Shown: piece after piece, positions 34,292-43,106 of the stretch | Numbering within the stretch: the stretch's first letter is position 1 | Layout: the number at the start of each line of letters is the position of its first letter | From: Thermoactinospora rubra | GTDB lineage: Bacteria; Actinomycetota; Actinomycetes; Streptosporangiales; Streptosporangiaceae | NCBI RefSeq assembly: GCF_002093975.1 | Contig: NZ_MSZZ01000066.1 | Coordinates: forward strand, 1 to 46,203 | Direction of reading: 5' to 3' | DNA length: 46,203 nucleotides | The notes under the pieces: generated by a model | The model's database searches: none | The model's input: the letters and a program-made list of their open reading frames with translations, nothing else | What the model was told of the DNA's origin: nothing | Made by a program: the position numbers and the translations under genes

Positions 34292-36015
34292 CGCGGCTCT
34301 CCCGCCAGTTCGGCCGGGTCGGTGGTGGCCAGATCGTGCTCGAACTCGCTGGCCTGGGCGACGAACGCCGCCCGGTCCCCGGCCTCGCCCCCGCACAGCA
34401 GGCCCTCGCCCCGCTCGGCGGACAGCAGGAACGCCCGCTCGCCCCCGGTGAGGCCGAAGGCGTCGGCGACCTGGTCGATGACCTGGGGTGCCTGGCGCAG
34501 CAGGATCTGGGTGGCGGCGTTGGCGACGACCGCGCGGCCCAGATCGGAGCCGAGCAGGTCGGCGGCGTCCTGGGTCACCACCGCCAACCCCGCCCAGTGC
34601 TTGCGAGCCGATTTGGCCAGCCGATACAGGAACCTGGCGCCCTCAACCTGCTGCATCAGAGTCCACGCCTCGTCCACCACCACGAGGCGACGCCGCCGCT
34701 CGGCCGGGTGGGAGACCCGTCGCCAGATCGCATCCAGCGCGAGTAGCATCCCCACCGGCCGGACCTCATCGGCCAGGTCCCGCAGCGAGAAGACGATCAG
34801 ATGCCCCTCGGGCCGGGTGGTGGTCGGGGCGGCGAACAGACCCCGATAGGAGCCGGTGACGTACGGCGCGAGCCGGGCCGCCAACGCAGCGGCCTCGGCG
34901 GACTCGGCTTGGTCGAGCCGGGCGGTCAGGTCGGCCAGGACCGGCGCCGTACGCTTCCAGGTGCGCGGGTCGGAGGTGATGCCCGTGGCCGCGTAGGTGT
35001 CGATCACCGCCCGGTCGAGCACCGCCCGCGTGGTGGGGTCGAGCGGCTCGCCGAGCATGGTGGAAATCAGCGTGTGCAGGAACAGCGCCCGCCGGGTGAG
35101 GGTGTCCTCGCCCTGCGCGTCCGGCAGGTCGAAGGGGTTGACGCACACCCCGGGCGTGCCGAGCCCGATGTGGGTGCCGCCGACCGCGTGCGCCAGGCGC
35201 CGGTACTCGTCTTCTGGGTCGATCACGGCGATCTCGACGCCCTGGTACAGCAGCCGCAGTACCTCCAGCTTGGTGAGGTAGGACTTGCCGGCGCCGGAGC
35301 GGGCGATGGTGACGGAGTTGTGGTTGTCCTGGGCGAAGCGGTCCCACAGCACCACCCCGGCGGAGAACAGGTTCAGCCCGTACAGCACTGGCACCTCCCC
35401 CAGTCGGGGGTGCAGGTCGGGGGAGGTGAACGGGAAGGCGGCGGCCAGGGCCGCGGTGTCGAAGGTACGGCGCAGCCGCAGCGTGTCGCTGGCCAGCGGC
35501 AGCGTCGCGGTCCAGCCCTGCAGGGCGCGGAAGGTGGTGGGGTGGGCATCCAGCAGCAGCGAGGCCGCCAGGCCGCGCACCCGCTGCATCTCGGCTTCCA
35601 GGCTGTCTTCGTCGGGCGCGTGGACGGTCAGGTACAGGCCCACCCGGAACAGCCGCCCGTGCCCGCGCGCCAGCGAGGCGGCCAGCTCGGCCGCGTCGTC
35701 GGCGGCGGCCTCGGCCGCGAAGTCGGTCAGCCGTCCGTGTTCGGCGTCCGCGCGGGAGGTGGACTCCAGCCGGGCGAGCTGGCGGCGGAGCCGTTGCGCG
35801 GCCACCAGGGGCGGGATCGGCTCGATGTGCAGGGACACGTCCAGGTGGCCCGGGTAGGTGAGCAGGGGCTCCAGCCACCCCGCGCCGACTTCTCGCGGGT
35901 AGCCGGACACGGCGAAGGAGGCGCACACGCCGCCGGGCAACTCCACCGACCGGGCGGTGACCCGCAGCGCGGCAGGTGCGGGCACGTTCGTCGGCTGATC
36001 CGTGGAGGATGTCAT
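34288..36015 (-). CDS. VirB4-like conjugation ATPase
   Basis: VirB4 powers assembly of the type IV channel. The 575-aa protein has an N-terminal domain (ARSVELPGGVCASFAVSGY), then the P-loop NSVTIARSGAGKSYLTKLEVL, an IAVIDPEDEYRRLAHAVGG strand, and Walker B RLVVVDEAWTLMQ. Later come KSARKHWAGLAVVTQDAADLLGS and a C-terminal QILLRQAPQVIDQVADAF, all in VirB4 order. It is shorter than Gram-negative VirB4 (about 800 aa), as is common for actinobacterial versions. ATG 36015 overlaps the PrgI-like stop by 4 nt, part of an uninterrupted coupled operon. Confidence 0.9.
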   Translation of the reverse strand: MTSSTDQPTNVPAPAALRVTARSVELPGGVCASFAVSGYPREVGAGWLEPLLTYPGHLDVSLHIEPIPPLVAAQRLRRQLARLESTSRADAEHGRLTDFAAEAAADDAAELAASLARGHGRLFRVGLYLTVHAPDEDSLEAEMQRVRGLAASLLLDAHPTTFRALQGWTATLPLASDTLRLRRTFDTAALAAAFPFTSPDLHPRLGEVPVLYGLNLFSAGVVLWDRFAQDNHNSVTIARSGAGKSYLTKLEVLRLLYQGVEIAVIDPEDEYRRLAHAVGGTHIGLGTPGVCVNPFDLPDAQGEDTLTRRALFLHTLISTMLGEPLDPTTRAVLDRAVIDTYAATGITSDPRTWKRTAPVLADLTARLDQAESAEAAALAARLAPYVTGSYRGLFAAPTTTRPEGHLIVFSLRDLADEVRPVGMLLALDAIWRRVSHPAERRRRLVVVDEAWTLMQQVEGARFLYRLAKSARKHWAGLAVVTQDAADLLGSDLGRAVVANAATQILLRQAPQVIDQVADAFGLTGGERAFLLSAERGEGLLCGGEAGDRAAFVAQASEFEHDLATTDPAELAGEPR

Positions 36016-36995
36016 CGTCGAGGTGCCTCCTTCGGCTGGCGGGCGGTGATGAGGTCATCCGGCCGGGCCAGGCCGGAAAGCGGCGCCTCGGCGGGGGACA
36101 GCGCCTCGGTGAGGACCTGGACGCAGGCGTCGGCGTCCAGCACGTATGCGGTGATGCCGAGCGCGGCCAGCGCGCGGACGGCTTCCTCGGCCCGGCGCAG
36201 CACCACGGCCGCCCCGGCCTCCCGCCTGGCCCGCCGTGAGCGGGGGCGGCTGGCCGTCTGGCCGGGAAGGTCGTCGCGGAGCACCAGGAGGACTTCGCGC
36301 ACCAGCAGCTCGCGCGAGTCGTTCAACGCGGCCAGGAACGCGGCGTGCTCGCGTGCGGCCCGTTCCAGCGCCGGGTCGGCCAGGGCCGAGGCGGCGTGGC
36401 TGACGTGTTCGACGAGCGCGGACAGGTCAGCGGCCCGGGCGCGTACCAGGATCTGCACCGGCGCGTCCAGGGAGTTGAGCCATCGCCCGAAGGACGCGAC
36501 TAGTGCGGCCTGTTCGGCGGCCGTCCGCAGCGCGAAGGGGAGAGTCCCGGTCCGCACCAGGACGGCGGTCCCGCCGTCGGCCAGGTCCATGACGCCGTCG
36601 TCGCGGACCGCCCGCACCGGCAGCCGCAACGGCGCCGGAAGCCGCCCGCGCACCCGGCACCAGGCCGGAGGCGGCAGGACGCCTTCCGGCGCCGACACCT
36701 GATGCTTTGGCGCGCGCAGGTAGGCCAGACCGGCCAGGATGAACCGGTCCAGGCTCATCCCGTCCCGGCGGGCGATCGCGAGCACGATGCCCCCGGCGAC
36801 GAGAGGGACCAGGGCAGCCGCGAGCACCGGGAGCGGCATCCAGGGCGAGGCCACCAGATAGATCCATGCGGCGACCAGCCCGGTCCCGGCGAGGACGACC
36901 AGCTGGCGGGCCGCCAGACCATAAACGATCTTGTCTGGTTGGTCGACGTCGGCCGGGATCTTCGCAGTCCACGGCTCGCCGTCCGGATGACTCAT
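36012..36995 (-). CDS. PrgI/VirB3-like membrane protein with C-terminal extension
   Basis: The first ~100 residues match the PrgI/VirB3 role: AKIPADVDQPDKIVYGLAARQLVVLAG, then two close membrane helices (about 31-48 and 53-74), and MSLDRFILAGLAYLRAPK. The remaining ~220 residues form a soluble domain (VQILVRARAADLSALVEHVS, ELLVREVLLVLRDD) seen fused to PrgI in actinobacterial transfer loci. VirB3 proteins contact VirB4, whose gene follows directly with a 4-nt overlap. ATG 36995 overlaps the VirB6-like stop. Confidence 0.82.
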   Translation of the reverse strand: MSHPDGEPWTAKIPADVDQPDKIVYGLAARQLVVLAGTGLVAAWIYLVASPWMPLPVLAAALVPLVAGGIVLAIARRDGMSLDRFILAGLAYLRAPKHQVSAPEGVLPPPAWCRVRGRLPAPLRLPVRAVRDDGVMDLADGGTAVLVRTGTLPFALRTAAEQAALVASFGRWLNSLDAPVQILVRARAADLSALVEHVSHAASALADPALERAAREHAAFLAALNDSRELLVREVLLVLRDDLPGQTASRPRSRRARREAGAAVVLRRAEEAVRALAALGITAYVLDADACVQVLTEALSPAEAPLSGLARPDDLITARQPKEAPRR

Positions 36996-38776
36996 CGCCG
37001 CTCCTTCGTCGTGCGCGGCGGCTTGGCTCTCCGCACCGGCTCCAGCCGGACGGCGGTCCCCAGCCGGTTGGCGCCACCGGCAGCGCGCAGGCGGCTCATC
37101 ACCTGGCCGGTCCTGAGCACCACCCGCCGGGTGATCGGCACCTTCACCGTGACGGCCTGGGCGCGCGGCCGGGGCGGGGTGTTATCGACGCCTCTTCTGG
37201 AGGCGGGGCGTGGGGCCGAGACCTGGGAGATCCGCGGTGTCCGTGGCGATGCCGCGGGTGGAGCCGAGGGGGAGGAACCGTTGGCGCCTGGCGGCTGCTG
37301 TGTTGGTGCGGCGCGAGGGCGTGGGCCGTAGCCGGTGTGGTAGCCGCCCGCAGGACGTCCGTGGTGGTGCCCGCCGTGTCCGGCCGGGCCGTACGGGTGC
37401 CTTCCGGGTGTGTGTCGAGGCCGCCCGCCGTGAGGTCCGCCACCCAGAAGACCGGGGCCGCCCCCGCCGGGGCCACCGGGACCGCCGCCTGGACCGCCGA
37501 AGCCACCAGAACCCGAACCGCCCGGGCCGCAACCGGCTCGCCCGCCCCGGCCGCGCCGTCCGCTGCGGACCGTACGGCCGACCGCGCCCAGAGCCGTACC
37601 AACAGTACGGTAGATCAGGAAGGTCTTGATGAGCTGGCCGAGCATGCGGGGCTGCGCGTTGCGCCAGATCGTCCGGGCGACCCAGGCCGGGATACGGATC
37701 ATCATCCACAGCAGGCAAATGATCAGCAGCAGGTCGATCGCATCCGCCTTGGTGGCCGGCATCCCGGCAAAGGCGGCACTGTGCTCGGGCCGGCTGAACA
37801 ACACTCGCAAGGCGGTGACGAACACCAGGCTCTGGCACACCTGGATGGCGAGCATCCCGGTGATCGCGCGCCACCACAGCTTGGCCAGCCCTTCGGTCTG
37901 TGGCAGCGCGTGGAACATCAGCGCGAGCGGCGCGGCGGCGATGAGCACCATCGTGATCGCCAGGCGGACGATGTAGATGAAGCCGACGATGACGGCCAGG
38001 ATGATGGCCACCAGCGCCAGCAGCACGAAGAAGGCCCCGACCGTCTGGATCGACGCCTTGATCCCGTTGGCCAGGGTGTCCGCCGCGGCGGCAGGATCGA
38101 TCTGGCGTCCGCCGTCGGCGAGGAACGCCCGCGCCAGCCCGTTGGCGAAGGAGATCCCGTACCCGATCAGCGGCAGGCTCAGGTTGACAGCCAGGAACGC
38201 CAGCACCACACGGGGCAGCAGATCCTTGACGGTGAGCTCGCCGGGCAGCGACTGCCCAGCCATCAGCAGCACCCCGGCCAGGGTGACCAGCAGCACGAAA
38301 CAGGTGTTGGCGATCACCCGGGAAGTGCCCCACACCTCGCGCGGACGCCGCATCTCCGCCGAGTCGATCTCGGGAGTGCCGAAGATGGTCGCGGACAGCA
38401 GCCGGAACACCGGCCTGCGCGCGGACTCCACCAGGTCCCTGAACCAGCCGGTGACCGCCTCCTTGGCCATGCAGGCCAGGTCGAGCACGCCGCAGGCGCT
38501 GTCGGAGGCAGGCGTGGGAGGAGGCAGGTGACCGAATCGGGTCAGCGGCACCCACTGGCCCGGCGCCTGTTCGCACAACACCTCCGGCGTCGCCATCCCC
38601 GGCGCGGACACCACCTTCGTCCGGCCCGGGCAGGAGGTGAGCTGCGGCGTCGGGACCGGCGAGGGTGAAGGCGGGACGGTCGCGGCGCGGGCGGCGGAGA
38701 TCCCCATAGCCAGCAACCCGGCGGCGAGCACTACCAGCAGGGCGAGGAGCACCGGCACCCGGAGGCGGGGACTCAT
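36992..38776 (-). CDS. VirB6/TrbL-like polytopic channel protein
   Basis: After an N-terminal signal/membrane segment (VLLALLVVLAAGLLAMGISA) comes an exported ~100-residue stretch with four cysteines (SCPG, VLCEQ, SACGVLDLACMAK) that could form disulfides. At least five membrane helices follow (TCFVLLVTLAGVLLMAG, VVLAFLAVNLSLPLIGYGI, FFVLLALVAIILAVIVGFIY, AITMVLIAAAPLALMF, LLLIICLLWMMIRIPA). A long Gly/Pro/His-rich cytoplasmic tail (from about 415) ends in Arg/Lys-rich repeats. This is the VirB6/TrbL plan for the inner-membrane part of the channel. ATG 38776 is 1 nt from the pilin stop; the longer frame upstream is read-through. Confidence 0.82.
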   Translation of the reverse strand: MSPRLRVPVLLALLVVLAAGLLAMGISAARAATVPPSPSPVPTPQLTSCPGRTKVVSAPGMATPEVLCEQAPGQWVPLTRFGHLPPPTPASDSACGVLDLACMAKEAVTGWFRDLVESARRPVFRLLSATIFGTPEIDSAEMRRPREVWGTSRVIANTCFVLLVTLAGVLLMAGQSLPGELTVKDLLPRVVLAFLAVNLSLPLIGYGISFANGLARAFLADGGRQIDPAAAADTLANGIKASIQTVGAFFVLLALVAIILAVIVGFIYIVRLAITMVLIAAAPLALMFHALPQTEGLAKLWWRAITGMLAIQVCQSLVFVTALRVLFSRPEHSAAFAGMPATKADAIDLLLIICLLWMMIRIPAWVARTIWRNAQPRMLGQLIKTFLIYRTVGTALGAVGRTVRSGRRGRGGRAGCGPGGSGSGGFGGPGGGPGGPGGGGPGLLGGGPHGGRPRHTPGRHPYGPAGHGGHHHGRPAGGYHTGYGPRPRAAPTQQPPGANGSSPSAPPAASPRTPRISQVSAPRPASRRGVDNTPPRPRAQAVTVKVPITRRVVLRTGQVMSRLRAAGGANRLGTAVRLEPVRRAKPPRTTKERR

Positions 38777-38777
38777 G

Positions 38778-39182
38778 TCAGGCCCCCACGATCTGGCGCA
38801 GCAGCCGCACCAACACCGGGGCCAGTACGGCGACGCCGTACCCCAGCGCCGCGTACCGCAGCGTCTTCTTGGCCGCCTCCACCTCGCCGGGGTCGCCACC
38901 GGCCAGGATGTAGCGGACGCCGCCGATGGTGGCGAACAGCGTCGCCAGCCCGACGAGCAGTCCCACGATGACGTTGCGCAGGTTGGTGATGACCTGCTCC
39001 AGCGAGGCGGCGGCGAGCAGCCGCGTGCTGGCCTCGGCGATGCCCGGGACGGCGAGTGTGACGGCCACGCACCCGGCCGTCCACACGGCCGTGGCGATGA
39101 GGCGCCGGGTGAGGCTCACTTCGGGTCGTGGCCGGATGCGGAACAGGCCACGCCAGGGCGGCCGAGGACGATGCCCAGTCAC
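38778..39182 (-). CDS. TrbC/VirB2-like pilin
   Basis: A 134-aa protein with two membrane segments: LIATAVWTAGCVAVTLAVPGIAEA, likely a signal helix, and NVIVGLLVGLATLFATIGGVRYILAGG. A basic stretch (EVEAAKKTLRYAALGYG) and a third hydrophobic segment to the end follow. The layout and the GG-R-Y-I-L-AGGDP element are typical of the small pilin-like subunits at the head of actinobacterial type IV operons. GTG 39182 has GGAGG 8 nt upstream and is preferred over an open frame that extends to 39347. It heads the coupled operon pilin - VirB6 - PrgI - VirB4 - VirD4 - relaxation - hydrolase. Confidence 0.75.
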   Translation of the reverse strand: MTGHRPRPPWRGLFRIRPRPEVSLTRRLIATAVWTAGCVAVTLAVPGIAEASTRLLAAASLEQVITNLRNVIVGLLVGLATLFATIGGVRYILAGGDPGEVEAAKKTLRYAALGYGVAVLAPVLVRLLRQIVGA

Positions 39183-39336
39183 GGCAGGAACCTCCACAAA
39201 GGATCGGGACACTGGGGCGAGAAGCGGGAGCGGCCGGGCCACGGGTGTCCTCCTCAAGGCACTCGTGTGGTCGGCGGATGCGGCGGGGACCGGGTGGATC
39301 GACCGGCCCGAGCCGTCCCGTGATCTCGTTGGGCGG

Positions 39337-40122
39337 CTATGAAGCACCCGGCGGCAGGTGAGAACCGGAAAGGCAGCCGGTGATGTTTGCCGAGACTTGG
39401 CCGTCGCGGATCGCCTGGGCCAGGCGCGTCTCGGCGGCCTTGCGCATCTTGCGCAGCCGGTCTTCTGGGACGCTGCGGGCGGCGGCGTAGGCGCGCAACG
39501 TCACCCCTTCCAGCCGCGTCGCGTTGATGAGCGCGGCGGCGGCCGGAGTGATGACCTTGGCGCGTACCGCCTCGGCGAGCACCTCGATCGGATCGACCGC
39601 CGAGCCGACGCAGGTCATGGCCAGGTCGGCGGGGTACGGCTGGGCCTGGCGCGATTCGCGGTCCCGGACACGCAGCGCGGCCTTGCGCGCCCACCACAGC
39701 AGCCGGGTGGCGATCCGCTGGCTCTGGACATCGACCCGGCGCAGTTGGGCGACAAACTCGGTCAGCAGCTCCGAGACGATGTCGTCGGCCAGAAAGGCGG
39801 GGCTGGTGCGGATCACCCGGGCGGCGATGTTCTTCAGCCCCGGCATGGCCACCCCGACGCACCCAACCACCCAGGCCGGATCGCCGGTGTGGGCGCGTCG
39901 TACCAGCTCGGCCCAGGCCGCGTCCTTGAGCGTGTCGGTCGCGGCCGGGGCCAGCAGCAGCCTTCGCAGCTCGGCGAGATCGACCAAGCGGGCGGGAAGC
40001 CCGCGCCCGATGAGCCGCCCGTCGACCGCGAGCGGGTGGGGTCCGGTGGTGAGCAGGCGGAAGCTGGCCTCGGCGGCGGACAGCGCGTTACCTGAGCAGG
40101 CGGCACTCTGGCGGTGGGTCAT
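39337..40122 (-). CDS. sigma-70-like / HTH protein of the conjugative module (hypothetical)
   Basis: A 261-aa protein. The middle part (MPGLKNIAARVIRTSPAFLADDIVSELLTEF, QSQRIATRLLWWARKAALRVRD) resembles region 2 of sigma factors in layout. The C-terminal part (LEGVTLRAYAAARSVPEDRLRKMRKAAETRL) resembles the region 4 HTH that recognises -35 boxes. It is not close to a classical ECF sigma factor. ATG 40122 has GGGAG 5 nt upstream. It is divergent from the SigE-type gene and lies 154 nt upstream of the pilin gene, so it may control the transfer operon. Assignment is by pattern only. Confidence 0.5.
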   Translation of the reverse strand: MTHRQSAACSGNALSAAEASFRLLTTGPHPLAVDGRLIGRGLPARLVDLAELRRLLLAPAATDTLKDAAWAELVRRAHTGDPAWVVGCVGVAMPGLKNIAARVIRTSPAFLADDIVSELLTEFVAQLRRVDVQSQRIATRLLWWARKAALRVRDRESRQAQPYPADLAMTCVGSAVDPIEVLAEAVRAKVITPAAAALINATRLEGVTLRAYAAARSVPEDRLRKMRKAAETRLAQAIRDGQVSANITGCLSGSHLPPGAS

Positions 40123-40443
40123 GACGGCTCCCGAAGGTCGTGGCGGGATCGATCGCCGTCAGGTGTGCACCACCGGATGAACGGATCAGGGACAACCCAG
40201 GAACGATCCGGGAGGGCAGGCGCGTGTACGGAGTCGCGCCGAAGTTTGTCCAAAACGGTCTGACCTGCGGAAACCGCTTGGAGTGGGTGGGAAGGGGCGA
40301 GGTGCGTAAAGCTCGGGTAGACGCCGGAAAGCGGCTTTGACCTGGCCGAATAGCAGAGTCGGGAGAACTCGGTAATAGTGCGATCAACAAGTGCGGCACG
40401 CCGGAGACACGGTGAGCTTCGCCGGTGTTGACGGTCAAGGTTC
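40123..40443. promoter_or_regulatory. divergent promoter region with TTGAC-G-GTCAA palindrome
   Basis: A 321-bp gene-free region between two divergent regulators. An 11-nt palindrome, TTGACGGTCAA (40428-40438), sits 5 nt before the TTG codon of the sigma gene, where a bound protein would block transcription or translation start. Part of the region (about 40320-40390) is less G/C-rich than its flanks. I could not define promoter boxes with confidence. Confidence 0.45.
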
Positions 40444-40947
40444 TTGCAACGGCTGCGGGTACCTGTGCGTCCCTGGGATGTGGAGTTCGAGGATTTCGTC
40501 CGTGCCCGCGGACCGGCGCTGTTGCGGTATGGCCTGGTGTTGACGGGCAACGCCGACGACGCCGCCGACCTGGTCCAGGAGGCGTTACTCAAGCTGAGCT
40601 CCTCCTGGCGGCGGGTCCGCAACAAGGACGATCCCGAGGGCTACATCCGGACGATCATGGCCAGGCAGCACGTGAGCTGGTGGCGCAGGCGGCGGCGGGA
40701 ACAGCTCACCGACGAGGTCCCGTCCCCGGTCCGTGAGGACGAGCACGACTTGCGCGAGATCTGGCAGCGCCTGCGCGCCCTGCCGCCCAAGCAGCGCGCC
40801 GTGCTGGTGCTGCGCTACTACGAGCAGCTTGCCGACGATGAGATCGCGGCGATCCTCGGCGTCTCGCCGGCGACCGTCCGCAGTCAGGCCTCACGCGGGC
40901 TGGCCACGTTGCGCATCAGGGCACAGGCGCTCATCGGGAGATGGTGA
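40444..40947 (+). CDS. SigE-family ECF RNA polymerase sigma factor
   Basis: Region 2 is clear: FEDFVRARGPALLRYGLVLTGNADDAADLVQEALLKL, followed by GYIRTIMARQHVSWWRRRRRE (region 2.4). Region 4 is LPPKQRAVLVLRYYEQLADDEIAAILGVSPATVRSQASRGL. This is the actinobacterial SigE-like group of about 165 aa. TTG 40444 gives the full frame; GTG 40465 (VRPWDVEFEDF) is an equally good start and nearer the family's usual N-terminus. The stop overlaps the ATG of the following membrane protein (TGATG), as is normal when that partner regulates the sigma factor. Confidence 0.9.
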   Translation: MQRLRVPVRPWDVEFEDFVRARGPALLRYGLVLTGNADDAADLVQEALLKLSSSWRRVRNKDDPEGYIRTIMARQHVSWWRRRRREQLTDEVPSPVREDEHDLREIWQRLRALPPKQRAVLVLRYYEQLADDEIAAILGVSPATVRSQASRGLATLRIRAQALIGRW

Positions 40948-41987
40948 TGAGGACCGAGGAAGAACTGGCCAGGGTCCTGCGGACGATCGCGGAGCGGGCC
41001 GAGCATGTGGATCTGCTGTCCGGCGTGGTGGCCAAGCGGCGCCACCGTAGGCGGTTGAGGGCGCGCGTGGCGCTGGCATCGGCCTGCGTGACCATCCTGG
41101 GGTGGGGCGCGGCGGCCTGGTGGCCTTCACCGCCCCGGCCGGTGGTGGGTACGGCAGCGCCGGCAGCGACGGTCGACCAGGTGTGGCCGCGGGCCGTGTT
41201 CACCATGCCGGGACGGTATCGGCCCTTGGCGGCGATCAGTGCCACGGAGCTGCTGGTATGGGGCGAGCAAGGGACGATCGAGGTCTACGACGCCACCACC
41301 AGGCGCTTCACCGTGGTGGCCCGCCTTCCCCAAGCTCCGCGGGACGTGGCTGTCGGCAGCGATCGGGTGGCCTGGCTGGCGGAGGATTACGTGTGGGTCG
41401 CACCCTTGCGCGGCCGTGGGGCGGCCCGAAGGGTCGGGCCGGTCAAGGGAACCAGTGTCGATCGGGTCACACTCGCGGGCGACCATGTCGCCTGGTCCTC
41501 CCCGCTGGATGGCGTGTGGCGCATGAAGGTCGATGGCGGAGCTCCTGAGAAGGTGGCCAAGGGGCTACAACTGCTGGACTGGCCGTGGGCGATCGACGAG
41601 CCTCTCGATATCCGGACCAATCCCACCAGGGTCGTCAACCTGGAGACCGGGCGAACCTTCAGGATCACACCGGCGCGGGGGGTGGAGGGGCTGCGCTGTG
41701 GACCCACCTGGTGCCTGGGGATGCGGGATGACGACTCGGTCGTGCAGCGGATCGACGGGAGCCAGGTGCGTGTCCGTCAGGGGCTCCGCGGTCATCCGTA
41801 CAGAGACTATCCGTACAAGGACCGGTTCTTCAGCGGCGGCATGGCGATCTATGACGCCCAAGCGGACCGGATGGTTCCCTTCCAGGCTGCCGACGGGGGG
41901 TGGTCGGAAGGGCAGGGCGTCATCTTCTGGCGGCAGAGCGGCCAGCTGCGCGGGGTGAACCTGGCCGCCGTTCCCCCGGCTCAGTAG
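40947..41987 (+). CDS. single-pass membrane beta-propeller protein, putative anti-sigma partner
   Basis: A 346-aa protein. The N-terminal ~45 residues are cytosolic and charged (RTEEELARVLRTIAERAEHVDLL). One membrane helix follows (VALASACVTILGWGAAAWW), then an extracytoplasmic domain made of repeated WD/YVTN-like strands (ELLVWGEQGTIEVYDATTRRF, VAVGSDRVAWLAEDYVWVAP, VTLAGDHVAWSSPLDGVW). This is typical of genes paired with SigE-type sigma factors in actinomycetes, where the cytosolic part is expected to hold the sigma factor. ATG 40947 has GGGAG 6 nt upstream and overlaps the sigma stop; ATG 40941 is also possible. Two cysteines (CGPTWC) lie in the propeller. Confidence 0.75.
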   Translation: MRTEEELARVLRTIAERAEHVDLLSGVVAKRRHRRRLRARVALASACVTILGWGAAAWWPSPPRPVVGTAAPAATVDQVWPRAVFTMPGRYRPLAAISATELLVWGEQGTIEVYDATTRRFTVVARLPQAPRDVAVGSDRVAWLAEDYVWVAPLRGRGAARRVGPVKGTSVDRVTLAGDHVAWSSPLDGVWRMKVDGGAPEKVAKGLQLLDWPWAIDEPLDIRTNPTRVVNLETGRTFRITPARGVEGLRCGPTWCLGMRDDDSVVQRIDGSQVRVRQGLRGHPYRDYPYKDRFFSGGMAIYDAQADRMVPFQAADGGWSEGQGVIFWRQSGQLRGVNLAAVPPAQ

Positions 41988-42212
41988 CGCGGGAGCTTCC
42001 GACCCCGAGGCGGGGTTGCGCGTGGGCGGCGTCGGCCTTCCCCGGATGCTCCGCGTCCTTCCGTTGCTGACTGGCCTGGGAAGACGAGGGGAGGGAACAG
42101 GAAGGGTGTCGGATTTTGCCGGGCCTTTGCAGGGTCGGTGTTCCGAAACGCTCCGAGTGTGAGTGCTTCATAGGCGCATGGGGATCGGGTGATCGTCTCG
42201 GGTCACCCCACG

Positions 42213-43106
42213 ATGAACAACACGCCTTCCCGCACGGATCGGCGGCTGGTGCCGATGACGGTGTGGCTGTGCTCCGACTCCGACACTGAAGATTCCGGAC
42301 TGGAACGCCACGCCACAACGGGCGCACCCGCCGCCCCCGACCCCAAGAGCCGGATCTGCTCGCGGCACTGGCAGGCGGTCGGGCGCGAACTCGCCCGGCA
42401 TCTGATCACCTCCTGCACCGTGGAGGAGGAGGTGGTGGTCGACGCCTTCGCCACGGGCGAGGCCGTGTCGGCGACCGCAGCCGCCCTGGGCCGGCGAGCG
42501 GTGGCCCCGGTGCCGCACTTCCCGCTCGCCCAGCATCTCAGCGCCTGGCTACGCACCAACTTGGATCATCAGCAGCGTGCGAGAGTCGCGTTGCGGCCCT
42601 GCCGCCCGGACCAGATGGCGCGCGGGCTGGCCGACCATCTGGGCAGGGTGGCTTTGGTGATCGCGGCGCCGCCGCCGTATGAGGTCGGTGGGCGGCTGTT
42701 GAGCCAGCGGCCCACACCAGCCTGTCCCGCCTGCCAGGCTCACCCGTGGATGCTGGAACACCACCAGCTCGGCGCGTTCCTGGCCGCGGCCTGGCAGGTG
42801 CTGCGCCCGGGCGGGTACCTGGCCTTGGTCACCAACGCGCGCCGCCAGGACAACGGCCGCCTGCTCGACCCGGCACCCGCCCTCATCCGGCAGGCCAGCG
42901 TGCTGGGGTTTCGCTACCTGCAGCATGTGATCGCCCTGCGGGTGCCGATCGAGGGCGACACCCTCGTCATCCAGGCCCACCCCACCAACTTCGCCGAACT
43001 CCAAGACGCGCGGTCCGGGGCGTTGCCGCCCGTGGTGTCGGTGCACGCGGATGTGTGCCTGCTGGTCAAGCCGTGGGGCCATGCCAGCCGGGGTGGTGCC
43101 CGATGA
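42213..43106 (+). CDS. degenerate DNA methyltransferase-like protein (probable partner subunit)
   Basis: The protein parallels the next gene segment by segment. VVVDAFATGEAVSATAAALG stands where the partner has LVLDPMCGIGTTLVEAIHLG (SAM-binding motif I), but the glycine pattern is broken. VALVIAAPPPYE stands for the catalytic motif IV (S/N/D-PPY), and WQVLRPGGYLALVT for the following strand. A CPACQAH pair is inserted after motif IV. It is probably a non-catalytic or altered methyltransferase. ATG 42213 is used; GTG 42189 and ATG 42255 are in frame. The stop overlaps the next start (ATGA), so the two are coupled. The 200 bp upstream hold no gene I can see. Confidence 0.65.
   Translation: MNNTPSRTDRRLVPMTVWLCSDSDTEDSGLERHATTGAPAAPDPKSRICSRHWQAVGRELARHLITSCTVEEEVVVDAFATGEAVSATAAALGRRAVAPVPHFPLAQHLSAWLRTNLDHQQRARVALRPCRPDQMARGLADHLGRVALVIAAPPPYEVGGRLLSQRPTPACPACQAHPWMLEHHQLGAFLAAAWQVLRPGGYLALVTNARRQDNGRLLDPAPALIRQASVLGFRYLQHVIALRVPIEGDTLVIQAHPTNFAELQDARSGALPPVVSVHADVCLLVKPWGHASRGGAR

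Noticed and set aside
34801..38668. Plus-strand frames of about 600 codons opposite VirB4, PrgI and VirB6
   Set aside because: The minus strand carries clear ATPase motifs and membrane helices with coupled starts. The plus frames are low-complexity shadows typical of high-GC DNA.
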